Of a stretch of 64,000 nt of DNA, positions 8,512 to 16,527 are shown one piece after another (the first letter of the stretch is position 1; each line of letters starts with the position of its first letter). A model generated the notes under the pieces. It ran no database searches. It saw only the letters and a list, made by a program, of their open reading frames with translations, and was not told the origin of the DNA. Both the position numbers and the translations under genes were made by a program. The DNA is from Lentzea atacamensis (GTDB lineage Bacteria > Actinomycetota > Actinomycetes > Mycobacteriales > Pseudonocardiaceae): contig NZ_QLTT01000013.1 of NCBI RefSeq assembly GCF_003269295.1, positions 124,001 through 188,000 on the forward strand, written 5' to 3'.

Positions 8512-9504
8512 CTACACGGCTGGGATGATCGCGGAGCCGTAGGCGTCGCGGGTCTTGTCCTTCTCGTCGTGCATCAGGTAGAGCGCGAAGTTGTCGACGC
8601 CGATCTCCTTCAGCTCCTGCAGCCGCTCGATGTGCGCGGACTCGGGACCGACCAGGCAGAACCGGTCCACGATCGCGTCCGGCACGAAGTCGGTCGAGCG
8701 GTTGCCCGCCTTGCCGTGGTGGGAGTAGTCGTAGCCCTCGCGGTCCTTGATGTAGTCGGTGAGGGCCGTGGGGACGACGCCGGAGTCGCCGTACCGCGCG
8801 ACGAGGTCCGCCACGTGGTTGCCGACCATGCCGCCGAACCAGCGCAACTGATCCCGCTGATGGGGGAGATCAGTTCCGACGTAGGCGGGTGCGGCCACGC
8901 ACATCGTGATGGACGACGGATCCCGGCCCGCGGCGGTGGCAGCCTCCCGGACGGAACCGATGGTCCAGCGGGCGATGTCCGGGTCGGCGGTCTGCAGGAT
9001 GAAGCCGTCGGCCTGCTCGCCGACCATCTTCAGCGCCTTCGGACCGTAGGCGGCCATCCAGATCTCGAGCTTTCCGTCGCGCACCCACGGGATCCGCACC
9101 GGCGTGCCGTGATGCTCGACCTCGCGGCCCTCGGCCAGTTCCTTGATCACGTGCATCGCGGTGCCCAGCGTCGACAGGGACGCGGGTTTCTGGCCGATCA
9201 CGCGGCGGGCCGAGTCGCCCCGGCCGATGCCGCAGACCGTGCGGTTGCCGAACATGTCGTTGAGAGTGGCGAACAGCGACGCCGTCACCGACCAGTCCCG
9301 AGTGGACGGATTGGTGACCATGGGGCCGATGATCAGGTCACGGGTGGCAGCGAGCACCTGGGAGTAGATGACGAACGGCTCCTGCCACAGCACGCAGGAG
9401 TCGAACGTCCAGCCGTAGCGGAAGCCGCAGTCCTCGGCGGCGCGGAGGCCGTCCACCACGTCCCGCGCCGGCGGGTCGGTCTGCAGCACGATGCCGAAGT
9501 CCAC
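8512..9504 (-). CDS. F420-dependent LLM-class oxidoreductase (TIGR03842-like)
   Basis: This 330-residue luciferase-like (TIM barrel) enzyme starts MDFGIVLQTDPPARDVV and includes the F420-type segments IGPMVTNPSTRDW and VCGIGRGDSARR. I recognise it as the LLM subfamily that travels with dihydropyrimidinase genes. It is the last gene of the pyrimidine catabolic operon, 11 nt after the dihydropyrimidinase, with an AGGAAGG ribosome site before the GTG. No PydA/PreA-type dihydropyrimidine dehydrogenase is encoded here, so the enzyme may carry out a redox step on the pyrimidine ring; that is inference. Extending the frame upstream would only overlap the dihydropyrimidinase. Confidence 0.82.
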   Translation of the reverse strand: MDFGIVLQTDPPARDVVDGLRAAEDCGFRYGWTFDSCVLWQEPFVIYSQVLAATRDLIIGPMVTNPSTRDWSVTASLFATLNDMFGNRTVCGIGRGDSARRVIGQKPASLSTLGTAMHVIKELAEGREVEHHGTPVRIPWVRDGKLEIWMAAYGPKALKMVGEQADGFILQTADPDIARWTIGSVREAATAAGRDPSSITMCVAAPAYVGTDLPHQRDQLRWFGGMVGNHVADLVARYGDSGVVPTALTDYIKDREGYDYSHHGKAGNRSTDFVPDAIVDRFCLVGPESAHIERLQELKEIGVDNFALYLMHDEKDKTRDAYGSAIIPAV

Positions 9505-9515
9505 GATGATCCTTC

Positions 9516-10901
9516 CTAGACCAGGTACTGGTTGAGGTCGCGGGACACGAAGCGGCCGTGGCCCGTCGAGCCGTGGTAGGCACCGTCCGCGATCACCTTG
9601 CGGCCGCGCGAGAACACGGTGTCGACCTTGCCCGTCACCTCGAAACCCTCGTAGGCCGAGTAGTCCACGGCCATGTGGTGGGTCTCCGACGAGATGGTCT
9701 GCGTCGCCGCCGGGTCGTAGATCACGACGTCGGCGTCGGCACCCGGAGCGATCACGCCCTTGCGCGGGTACATGCCGAACATGCGTGCCGGGGTGGTCGA
9801 GGCGATCTCCACCCAGCGCTCGCGGGTGATCTCGCCCTTCACCACGCCCTGGTGCAGCAGGTCGACGCGGTGCTCGACGCCCGGCATGCCGTTGGGGATC
9901 TTGGAGAAGTCGCCGAGGCCCAGCTGCTTCTGGTCCTTGAAGCAGAACGGGCAGTGGTCGGTGCTGACCACCGAGAGGTCGTTCGTCCGCAGGCCCCGCC
10001 ACAGCGACGACTGGTGTTCCTTGGGGCGCAACGGAGGCGACGCCACGTACTTCGCACCCTCGAAGCCCGGCCTGGCGAGGTCCTCCAGTGACAGGTAGAG
10101 GTACTGCGGGCACGTCTCGGCGAACACGTTCTGGCCCGTGTCCCGTGCGGCCGTCACCGCGTCAAGCGCCTGCGCGGCGGACAGGTGCACGATGTACAAC
10201 GGAGAACCGGTCACCTTGGCCAGCTGGATGGCGCGGGACGTGGCCTCGCCCTCCAGCTCCGGCGGGCGGGTCAGGCCGTGCTGGACCGGATCGCCCAGGC
10301 CGTTGGCCAGCGCCTGCGCGACGAGCTGGTCGATCGCGATGCCGTTCTCCGCGTGCATCATGATCGTGGCGCCGGTCTCGCGGGCCTTCTGCATGGCGCG
10401 CAGGATCTCGCCGTCCGTGGCGTAGAAGACGCCGGGGTAGGCCATGAACATCTTGAAGCTGTTCACGCCGGCCGCGATGCAGGACTCCATCTCCTTCAGC
10501 GACTCGTCGGTCACGTCGGAGATGATCATGTGGAAGCCGTAGTCGATGGCGCAGTTGCCGTCGGCCTTGCTGTGCCACTTGTCCAGAGTGGACAGCAGGG
10601 AGCTGCCCTTGGGCTGCACGGCGAAGTCGACGATCGTGGTGGTCCCGCCCCACGCCGCCGCGGTCGTGCCGGTCTCGAAGGTGTCCGCGGACTGCGTGCC
10701 GCCGAACGGCATCTCCATGTGGGTGTGCACGTCGATGCCGCCGGGGATGACGTACTTCCCCGCCGCGTCGACGACCTCGTCGGCCTGCACCTCGAAGCCC
10801 GGCGTCACCAGGGCGGCGATGTGCTCGCCGTCGATCAGCACGTCGGCGGCGTGCGAGCCGGTCGCGTTGATGACCAGGCCGTTGCGGATCAGTGTGCTCA
10901 C
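9516..10901 (-). CDS. hydA: Dihydropyrimidinase / D-hydantoinase
   Basis: This 461-residue amidohydrolase opens 5,6-dihydrouracil or dihydrothymine to N-carbamoyl-beta-amino acids. Metal ligands are visible as DVHTHMEMP (H59, H61), the carbamylated lysine in SFKMFMAYPG (K150), HAENG (H183), the histidine of HLSAAQAL, and STDHCPF. Length and order match bacterial dihydropyrimidinases. The GTG start overlaps the stop of beta-ureidopropionase by 4 nt, so the two consecutive pathway enzymes are coupled. It acts in the cytoplasm between the ring-reduction and carbamoyl-hydrolysis steps. Confidence 0.93.
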   Translation of the reverse strand: MSTLIRNGLVINATGSHAADVLIDGEHIAALVTPGFEVQADEVVDAAGKYVIPGGIDVHTHMEMPFGGTQSADTFETGTTAAAWGGTTTIVDFAVQPKGSSLLSTLDKWHSKADGNCAIDYGFHMIISDVTDESLKEMESCIAAGVNSFKMFMAYPGVFYATDGEILRAMQKARETGATIMMHAENGIAIDQLVAQALANGLGDPVQHGLTRPPELEGEATSRAIQLAKVTGSPLYIVHLSAAQALDAVTAARDTGQNVFAETCPQYLYLSLEDLARPGFEGAKYVASPPLRPKEHQSSLWRGLRTNDLSVVSTDHCPFCFKDQKQLGLGDFSKIPNGMPGVEHRVDLLHQGVVKGEITRERWVEIASTTPARMFGMYPRKGVIAPGADADVVIYDPAATQTISSETHHMAVDYSAYEGFEVTGKVDTVFSRGRKVIADGAYHGSTGHGRFVSRDLNQYLV

Positions 10902-11740
10902 GGCGTCACCAGACCCTCGTAGGTGTCGGGGCGGCGGTCGCGGTAGAACGCCCAGGTGTCGCGGACCTGGGTCAGCAGGTCCATGTCGAGGTCGCGCACC
11001 ACGAGCTCTTCCTCGGTGTCGGACGCCGCGTCACCGACCAGCTGGCCGCGCGGGCTGACGAAGTACGTCTGCCCGTAGAACTCGTTGTCGCCCAACGGTT
11101 CCACGCCAACGCGGTTGATCGCGCCGACGAAGTACTCGTTCGCGACGGCCGCGGCGGGCTGCTCCAGCCGCCACAGGTACTCGCTCAGCGACCGCGAGGT
11201 CGCCGACGGGTTGAACACGATCTTCGCCCCGGCCAGGCCGAGCGCGCGCCAGCCCTCCGGGAAGTGGCGCTCGTAGCAGATGTACACGCCGATCCGGCCG
11301 ACCGCGGTGTCGAACACGGGGTAACCGAGGTTGCCCGGCTTGAAGTAGAACTTCTCCCAGAACCCCTTGACCTGCGGGATGTGGTTCTTGCGGTACTTGC
11401 CGAGGTACGTGCCGTCCGCGTCGATCACAGCCGCGGTGTTGTAGTAGACGCCCGGCTGCTCCTGCTCGTACATCGGCACGATCAGCACGATGTTGTTCTG
11501 CGCGGCTACTTCCTTCATCAGCTCCGTCGTGGGGCCGTCCGGAATGCCCTCGGTGTAGGAGTAGAAGTCCGCGTCCTGCACCTGGCAGAAGTAGGGGCCG
11601 TAGAAGAGCTCCTGGAGACACAACACCTGCGCGCCCTGAGAAGCGGCGCTGCGGATGTGCTCGACCGCGTTCGCGATCATCGACTCCTTGTCGCCCGTCC
11701 ACTTCTGCTGGACGAGCGCCGCTCGGATGATGTTGCTCAC
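10898..11740 (-). CDS. Beta-ureidopropionase (N-carbamoyl-beta-alanine amidohydrolase)
   Basis: The 280-residue nitrilase-superfamily enzyme shows the full catalytic triad: E44 (LQELFYGPYF), K118 (YRKNHIP) and C155 (VYICYERHF). It releases CO2 and ammonia from N-carbamoyl-beta-alanine to give beta-alanine, or beta-aminoisobutyrate from thymine. AAAGGAG precedes the GTG start. Its start overlaps the end of the permease gene by 4 nt and its stop overlaps the dihydropyrimidinase start, so all are in one operon. Reading the frame further upstream into the permease is not supported. Confidence 0.9.
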   Translation of the reverse strand: MSNIIRAALVQQKWTGDKESMIANAVEHIRSAASQGAQVLCLQELFYGPYFCQVQDADFYSYTEGIPDGPTTELMKEVAAQNNIVLIVPMYEQEQPGVYYNTAAVIDADGTYLGKYRKNHIPQVKGFWEKFYFKPGNLGYPVFDTAVGRIGVYICYERHFPEGWRALGLAGAKIVFNPSATSRSLSEYLWRLEQPAAAVANEYFVGAINRVGVEPLGDNEFYGQTYFVSPRGQLVGDAASDTEEELVVRDLDMDLLTQVRDTWAFYRDRRPDTYEGLVTP

Positions 11741-13242
11741 CTGGTCTTCTCCTTTGCGGTGTTCTCCTTGAGAGCAAGGAAAACCAGGAGGCCGGCGACG
11801 AAACCGACCACCCAGTTGTAGTCGTAGAGCGGCTTGAGGAACGGAATCAGCCCGTCGGCGGGGAAGGGTCCGCCGTAGGCACCACCGACCGCGAGCACGC
11901 TGCCCACGAGCGTCGCCGCGACAGCGCGCCAGTTCCAGCCGCCGCTGAACCAGTAGCGCCCGCGTTCCAGATAGAGGTCCGCCAGCTCCAGCCGGGTGCG
12001 CGACCTCACCCAGTACCCGGCGACGAGAACGCCCGCCACGGCGGCGAGCACACCGCCGTAGAAGCCGAGCCAGGCGAAGATGTAGACCCGAGGGTCGGAG
12101 ATCAGCCGCCACGGCATGATCGCGATGCCCAGCACGCCGGTGATCAGTCCGCCGACCCGGAAGCTGATGAGCTTCGGCACGGCATTGGAGAAGTCGTAGG
12201 ACGGGCTCACGACGTTCGCCGCGAGGTTGGTCGAGATGGTGGCGAGGATGACCATCACCAGTCCGATGATCACCGCGACGGGGTTGTCGAACTTGGCCGT
12301 CAGCGCGACCGGGTCCCAGATCGCCTCCCCGTACACCACGATCGTGCCCGACGTGGTGATCACCGACAGCAGCGCGATGAACGACATCGTGGTCGGCAGC
12401 CCCAGGATCTGTCCCCAGGCCTGCTTGCGCTGGTCGCCGCCGAACCGCGTGAAGTCCGGCATGTTCAGCGACAGCGTCGCCCAGAAGGCGATCATGCCCA
12501 TCAACGAGGGCGCGAACACCTTCCAGAAGTCGACGCCCCAGCCCAGCTTCGACGGCTCCGAGAAGATCGGGCCGAAGCCGCCGGCCCGCGTCAGGACCCA
12601 CGCGGCCAGCGCGACCAGGCCGACGGCCACCAGCGGAGCCGCCCAGTTCTCCAGCACGCGCACCGCTTCCATGCCGCGCCAGATGATCACCATCTGCAGC
12701 GCCCAGAACGCGAGGAAGCTCAGCCACAGCGTCCACGGCTGCCCCAGCACCTGCGGAGCCGCGCTCCACCCCGTCCCCGCGAGCTTCCCGACGATGATGT
12801 GGATGGCCTGTCCGCCCACCCACGTCTGGATGCCGAACCAGCCGCACGCGATGAACGCCCTCAGCAACGCCGCGAGGTTGGCCCCGCGAATGCCGTAGAA
12901 CGCCCGCGCGAACACGGGGAAGGGGATGCCGTACTTGGTACCGGCGTGGCTGTTCAGCAACATCGGCACCAGCACGATGATGTTGCCGAGGGTGATGGTG
13001 AGGAAGGCCTGCAGCCAGTTCATCCCGATCGCGACGAGCCCGGCGGCGAGCAGGTAGCTGGGGATGTTGGTGGCCATGCCCATCCACAGCGCGAAGAAGT
13101 TGTAGGTCGTCCACGTCCGCTGCTTGATCGGCACGGGCGCGAGCTCGGGGTTGAAGAACCTGCTGTCCTCGATGGGACGCACGTCGCTCAGTTCGACGCG
13201 GCCATCAGGTGTGACCTGGGGCGGTGAGGACTCGACTGTCAT
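11737..13242 (-). CDS. NCS1-family nucleobase permease
   Basis: This 501-residue transporter has about 12 hydrophobic helices and the NCS1 signatures FFALWMGMATNIPSY near residue 50 and ARAFYGIRGAN around residue 120. NCS1 proteins import uracil, thymine, hydantoins or allantoin with a cation; here the downstream catabolic genes point to uracil/thymine or dihydropyrimidines. It is the first gene of the four-gene operon, and its promoter must lie in the 168 bp between it and the RDD gene, where TAACAG can be read 11 nt upstream of the ATG. Confidence 0.9.
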   Translation of the reverse strand: MTVESSPPQVTPDGRVELSDVRPIEDSRFFNPELAPVPIKQRTWTTYNFFALWMGMATNIPSYLLAAGLVAIGMNWLQAFLTITLGNIIVLVPMLLNSHAGTKYGIPFPVFARAFYGIRGANLAALLRAFIACGWFGIQTWVGGQAIHIIVGKLAGTGWSAAPQVLGQPWTLWLSFLAFWALQMVIIWRGMEAVRVLENWAAPLVAVGLVALAAWVLTRAGGFGPIFSEPSKLGWGVDFWKVFAPSLMGMIAFWATLSLNMPDFTRFGGDQRKQAWGQILGLPTTMSFIALLSVITTSGTIVVYGEAIWDPVALTAKFDNPVAVIIGLVMVILATISTNLAANVVSPSYDFSNAVPKLISFRVGGLITGVLGIAIMPWRLISDPRVYIFAWLGFYGGVLAAVAGVLVAGYWVRSRTRLELADLYLERGRYWFSGGWNWRAVAATLVGSVLAVGGAYGGPFPADGLIPFLKPLYDYNWVVGFVAGLLVFLALKENTAKEKTR

Positions 13243-13410
13243 CGTTCAACCCCCTGTTACGCTGCTGAAACAACGCCAACGCGGTCGGTTTCCATCCCGG
13301 AATCCTGGGTGCGCTGCCGCAGGACTGGCAGTGTCAGAGTGTCCACGCTTGTCATGATCGGCGCACAGTGTGTTCCGATTCGGTGCGGGAGAGATGCGCC
13401 GCGGCGCGGG

Positions 13411-13911
13411 TCACCGGTGCGATGCCACGCGGATGACCGCCGTGCCCGCCTTGCGGTCGTGCCACGTCCGGGTCCCGCGCAGATCCAGCGACTCCACCGC
13501 GGACAGCACGAGCAGCACGAGCCCTCCCACCAGTAGAAGCGGGGCGAGCCACCCCGCAGACCCCGTGCCGACGCGCTCGCCGATGACGACCCACGGCTGT
13601 TGCCAGCCGAGGCCCGCCATCAGCGCCGGCTCCCGCCAGCCCAGACCGGTCAGCACGAGCACCACACCCCCGCCTGGGAGGGCGGTCGTGATGAGCGTGC
13701 GGGCCAGCACCCGTCTGAGGCTGAGGCCGGACGCGGGGCCCACCACCCGCAGACCTGTCAGGACCTTGCCGAGGGTGTTCCAGCGCAGCAGCAGAGCGTC
13801 GTACGCGGCTGCGCCGAGCACCACCAGCACGGGTTCGTGGGCCAACGGCCACGCCACGACCAGCACCAGGAGCCAGTCGAGCAGACGGGCGAGCAGCCGA
13901 CGAACGAGCAT
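13411..13911 (-). CDS. RDD-family membrane protein
   Basis: The 166-residue protein has the RDD arrangement: an R-x2-D-like start to the first helix (RLLARLLDWLLVLVVAW), a central helix pair (RWNTLGKVLTGLRVV) and hydrophobic C-terminal segments, ending with a polar tail that includes LDLRGTRTWHDRKAGTAVI, typical of the family C terminus. Function of RDD proteins is mostly unknown. It lies between the promoter of the pyrimidine operon and a methyltransferase gene read in the same direction. The ATG start lacks a strong ribosome site. Confidence 0.8.
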   Translation of the reverse strand: MLVRRLLARLLDWLLVLVVAWPLAHEPVLVVLGAAAYDALLLRWNTLGKVLTGLRVVGPASGLSLRRVLARTLITTALPGGGVVLVLTGLGWREPALMAGLGWQQPWVVIGERVGTGSAGWLAPLLLVGGLVLLVLSAVESLDLRGTRTWHDRKAGTAVIRVASHR

Positions 13912-13962
13912 GATTCACGCTATGCGGCAGAAGTCGGTCATAAGTGGCCAGTTCATGGCCAG

Positions 13963-14571
13963 TTAACGCACGAACTCAGCCACCCACCTGGGGTGATCGC
14001 GCCTGATCGAGCGCGCGGTCAGGCCGTCGCAGGCGAACGCCTCGATCTCCGACGGCGTGAGCGGCCAGGGCGGGCCGTCCGGGGCGGGGCCCTCGTCTCG
14101 CGCCACGGCGAGCACCAGCAGCGTCGACCCGGTCAGCCAGGCCACGCGTTCGATCGCCCGGGCGTGCAGGTCGACGGGAAGGGCCTGCACGGTCATGTTC
14201 TCCACGACCAGGTCGAACGCGTGGTGCCACTCGGCGGGCGGGTCGAGCAGGTCGGCGACGACGTACTCCACCTTCGACTCCGGGTAGCGCGCCCGGACGG
14301 TGGCGATGCCGGTGGGGGAGATGTCGAACGCGACCACGTCGTAGCCGAGGGACGCGAGGAACTCCGCGTCGCGGCCGTAACCGCAGCCCACGACCAGGGC
14401 GCGCCGACCGGCGCCGTCGGTACCGGAAGCCCACTCGACGAGGTGCGGTTGCGGATGGGGCTGGTCCCACGGGACGGAGGCCTTTCCGGCCTCGGCCTCC
14501 GCGTAGAGGTCTTCGAACCAGCCGGTCGGGTTGGCGGTCTGGAGTCGGCGGGCATCGTCATCAGCGGACAT
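13963..14571 (-). CDS. Class I SAM-dependent methyltransferase (thiopurine-methyltransferase-like)
   Basis: The 202-residue protein begins MSADDDARRLQTANPTGWF and has SAM-binding motif I in ALVVGCGYGRDAEFLAS and the acidic motif VVAFDIS, with VVADLLDPP following. The pattern (WFEDLYAEAE, WDQPHPQPHL) fits the TPMT/DUF-type small-molecule methyltransferases. CTGGGGGT just before the ATG is the ribosome site; an upstream in-frame start would run into the neighbouring frameshifted gene. Substrate unknown. Confidence 0.82.
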   Translation of the reverse strand: MSADDDARRLQTANPTGWFEDLYAEAEAGKASVPWDQPHPQPHLVEWASGTDGAGRRALVVGCGYGRDAEFLASLGYDVVAFDISPTGIATVRARYPESKVEYVVADLLDPPAEWHHAFDLVVENMTVQALPVDLHARAIERVAWLTGSTLLVLAVARDEGPAPDGPPWPLTPSEIEAFACDGLTARSIRRDHPRWVAEFVR

Positions 14572-14581
14572 ACCCCCAGTT

Positions 14582-15236
14582 CTACCGAGTCGGCGCCGAA
14601 CCCACCTGTGAATTGAGTCCACGCTTGCGCAGCGCGATCAGTCGTCCGGTGAGCACGGCGAAGAACGCGAGGAACACCAAGGCCCCGTTGGCGCCGCGGC
14701 TGCGCGGATCGCTGGGGTCTGCGAACAGTTCGGTGGTGAACCCGAACAGCCACAGCGCGGACGCGCATCCGGTCAGGACGGCGAGCGCGTTGGTCGACAG
14801 TGCGATGAGGGTGCTCGGCGTCGCCTTGCCGAGAACGAGGTGGAGCAGGTGCACGACGCGCCGGCCGGACACCCCCGGACCAGAAGACGATCACGGTGCC
14901 GCCCAGCACGAGGATCGCGACGTCGATGAGGAGCCGTACCGCGATGTTCGTTCCCGCCGCGACCGCGTCGTCGGCGGCGGCGATCGCGGTGGAGCAGATC
15001 AGCAACGGGAGCAGCGCGACGAACCACCTGCCGATGTGCGGCCAGACCCGCGAGGGCTGCCGGACGGGGCCGGGGTGAACGACGTAGGCGGTGGGCTGCG
15101 GAGCAGGCGTGGTCACGTTGTAGTGGTGCAGCCCGCCTTGGACCGATCCGGCCTGGAAGACCGGCCCGGTCACGGTGCTGTTCTCGATGCTGTTCCGGAC
15201 GTCAGGCGACTGGTCCGGCGAGGGCGGTTGTGCCAC
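14582..15236 (-). pseudogene. Four-TM membrane protein with N-terminal RHIM-like motif, frameshifted
   Basis: Reading from the GTG at 15236, the protein has a polar N terminus with the motif ending GPVFQAGSVQGGLHHYN (core FQAG, residues 27-30), two TM helices (WFVALLPLLICSTAI; LLIDVAILVLGGTVIVFW), then loses frame. The natural continuation SGRRVVHLLHLVLGK with two further helices is in the next frame to 14582. A run of five G (plus-strand C 14872-14876) sits exactly at the break; four G would restore about 218 residues. It is either a real one-base mutation or an assembly error. The motif resembles the one on the NLR protein 7.3 kb away, suggesting a partner or effector. Confidence 0.6.
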
Positions 15237-15365
15237 GCGAGGTCCCCGTGCTCGTGGCGGGAAGCCGCAATCCTAGGGGACCAGCGTTTGCGGCAAAACG
15301 TTTGGCGACTCGCGGGTCACCGGGTGGCGCGTGCCTGGTTCACGTAGTCCACCAGACCGTCGTCC

Positions 15366-15908
15366 TCAGGCCACTCGATCTGCTCCTGATCGCGGACCTG
15401 TTCTCCTCCCACGACCGCTGCGCCGCCGCCTGGATCGCCGGGTCGCCCCCCCCGTGGACTTCGTGCCGAGCGCGTCCCACCGCCGCGACAGCTCGGCGAC
15501 GCGCGGGTCGGCCAGCTGGTCGGCGGTGAAGTAGCTCTCGTACACGGACATCAATTCCAAAGTGGACAGAAGTGACTCTGCGGTGTGCCCGTCGAGCAGC
15601 GCGGCGATCCGCGACCGCAGTGTCTCCACCTGCCGGGCCTGCGTGGTCAGAGCGGCGAGTTGCGCCTCGAAGACCGGGCGCAGCGAGTCCGATCGGGACA
15701 GTGCCGATCGGATCTCTTCCAGGGAAAGGCCTACCTGCCGCAGCGATCTCACCTGATAGAGGTGGCGAACGGCCTCCGGGGTGTACCGACGGTGACCGGA
15801 TGCCGTGCGCTCGGACGCGACGACAAGGCCGATCTCGTCGTGGTGGTAGAGCGTGCGGACGGTCAGTCCGCTTGCTTTGGCCAGGTCACCAATGTTCCAA
15901 CGGGTCAC
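15366..15908 (-). pseudogene. MerR-family (TipA-like) regulator, C terminus frameshifted
   Basis: Residues 1-70 are a clear MerR winged helix (WNIGDLAKASGLTVRTLYHH, then GHRRYTPEAVRHLYQ) followed by a coiled-coil and the family segment WDALGTKSTG at about residue 148. There the frame meets a run of eight G (plus-strand C 15446-15453) and goes into a low-complexity arginine-rich tail. GDPAIQAAAQRSWEE continues in one alternative frame and QIEWPEDDGLVDYVNQ, ending near 15317, in another, so at least one and possibly two indels separate this from an intact gene. The N-terminal DNA-binding half may still be made. Its own promoter is MerR-type. Confidence 0.6.
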
Positions 15909-15914
15909 ACGACG

Positions 15915-15945
15915 ACCGTAGGACCTCCCGTCGCGTCAGGTTCAA
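15915..15945 (-). promoter_or_regulatory. MerR-type promoter with 19-bp spacer
   Basis: On the minus strand TTGAAC and TACGGT are separated by 19 nt, the elongated spacing characteristic of MerR-activated promoters. The spacer, with the last base or two of the -35 box, carries the dyad ACCT...AGGT. The -10 box lies about 7 nt before the GTG of the MerR gene, so the mRNA is probably leaderless and autoregulated. Confidence 0.6.
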
Positions 15946-16037
15946 GTCCTCAACACCCGATCGAGCGGATCAACCGGCGAACCAAACCAGCCGATGAATA
16001 CGAAGATCGGTCCCCCCAAACCAGATTGAGGAAAACT

Positions 16038-16484
16038 GTGTCTCGTTCCGGACTGTTCCGTGCCGCCGCTCTGCTCGCCGCTGGTGCCGCCCCGTTGCTC
16101 GCGGGCTCGGCCAGCGCCGTCGAGGCGCCCGCCCTGGGCGGTGGCGTTCCCGAGGTCGGCGCGGACAAGCTGCTCGACGCCACGAAGCACGCCAACCCGC
16201 TCGACTCCGTGGGCGGGCTGCAGCTCGGCCACATCCAGGCGCCGGTCGCCGGCGACGTGCAGACCCCCGTGGCCCCCCGGGTTCCGGCCGCGCAGGAGCG
16301 CAGCGTGCCGAACCCGCTCGCGGCCGAGCTCGGCACCCTCCCGGCGCTGCCGAACGCCGAGGGGCTGGTCGGCAACGCGCAGGTCGGCGGCCTGAAGGCC
16401 CCGAGCCTCTCCGACCTGCCCACCAACGGCGTCGTGCCGAACCCGAACGTCCTGTCGGGCACGCTGCCGACGATCAACGGCTGA
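16038..16484 (+). CDS. Secreted Pro/Gly/Ala-rich protein, unknown function
   Basis: The 148-residue precursor carries a signal peptide (MSRSGLFRAAALLAAGAAPLLAG...) with likely cleavage after SASA. The mature chain has no cysteine, is rich in Pro, Leu, Gly and Asn, and repeats short patterns such as LPALPN, VPNPN and LSGTLP, so it is probably extended or disordered and wall-associated. The GTG is chosen because GAGG lies 6 nt upstream; a TTG 12 nt earlier is an alternative. It is followed by a hairpin that can also serve the convergent PucR gene. Confidence 0.68.
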   Translation: MSRSGLFRAAALLAAGAAPLLAGSASAVEAPALGGGVPEVGADKLLDATKHANPLDSVGGLQLGHIQAPVAGDVQTPVAPRVPAAQERSVPNPLAAELGTLPALPNAEGLVGNAQVGGLKAPSLSDLPTNGVVPNPNVLSGTLPTING

Positions 16485-16496
16485 GTGTCACGCTGA

Positions 16497-16527
16497 AAAT
16501 GGGCTCGTGCTCGTCACGGGCCCATTT
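16497..16527. terminator. Bidirectional terminator-like hairpin
   Basis: AAATGGGC and GCCCATTT form an 8-bp stem with a 15-nt loop; the A/T flanks give a short T-run in both directions. It lies between the secreted protein gene and the convergent pucR gene and includes the last codons of the latter. Confidence 0.5.

Noticed and set aside
9505-10113. Longer minus-strand start for the LLM oxidoreductase
   Set aside because: It would overlap most of the dihydropyrimidinase gene; the family start MDFGIVLQ and a ribosome site are at 9504.
10185-10922. Plus-strand frame of 245 codons opposite dihydropyrimidinase
   Set aside because: Shadow of a certain gene; composition rich in Val, Gly, His and Arg without a motif.
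14193-14581. Open continuation of the RHIM-motif protein frame past the G5 run
   Set aside because: After the run the translation becomes Arg/Pro/Ser low-complexity and overlaps the methyltransferase, while hydrophobic helices continue in the other frame.
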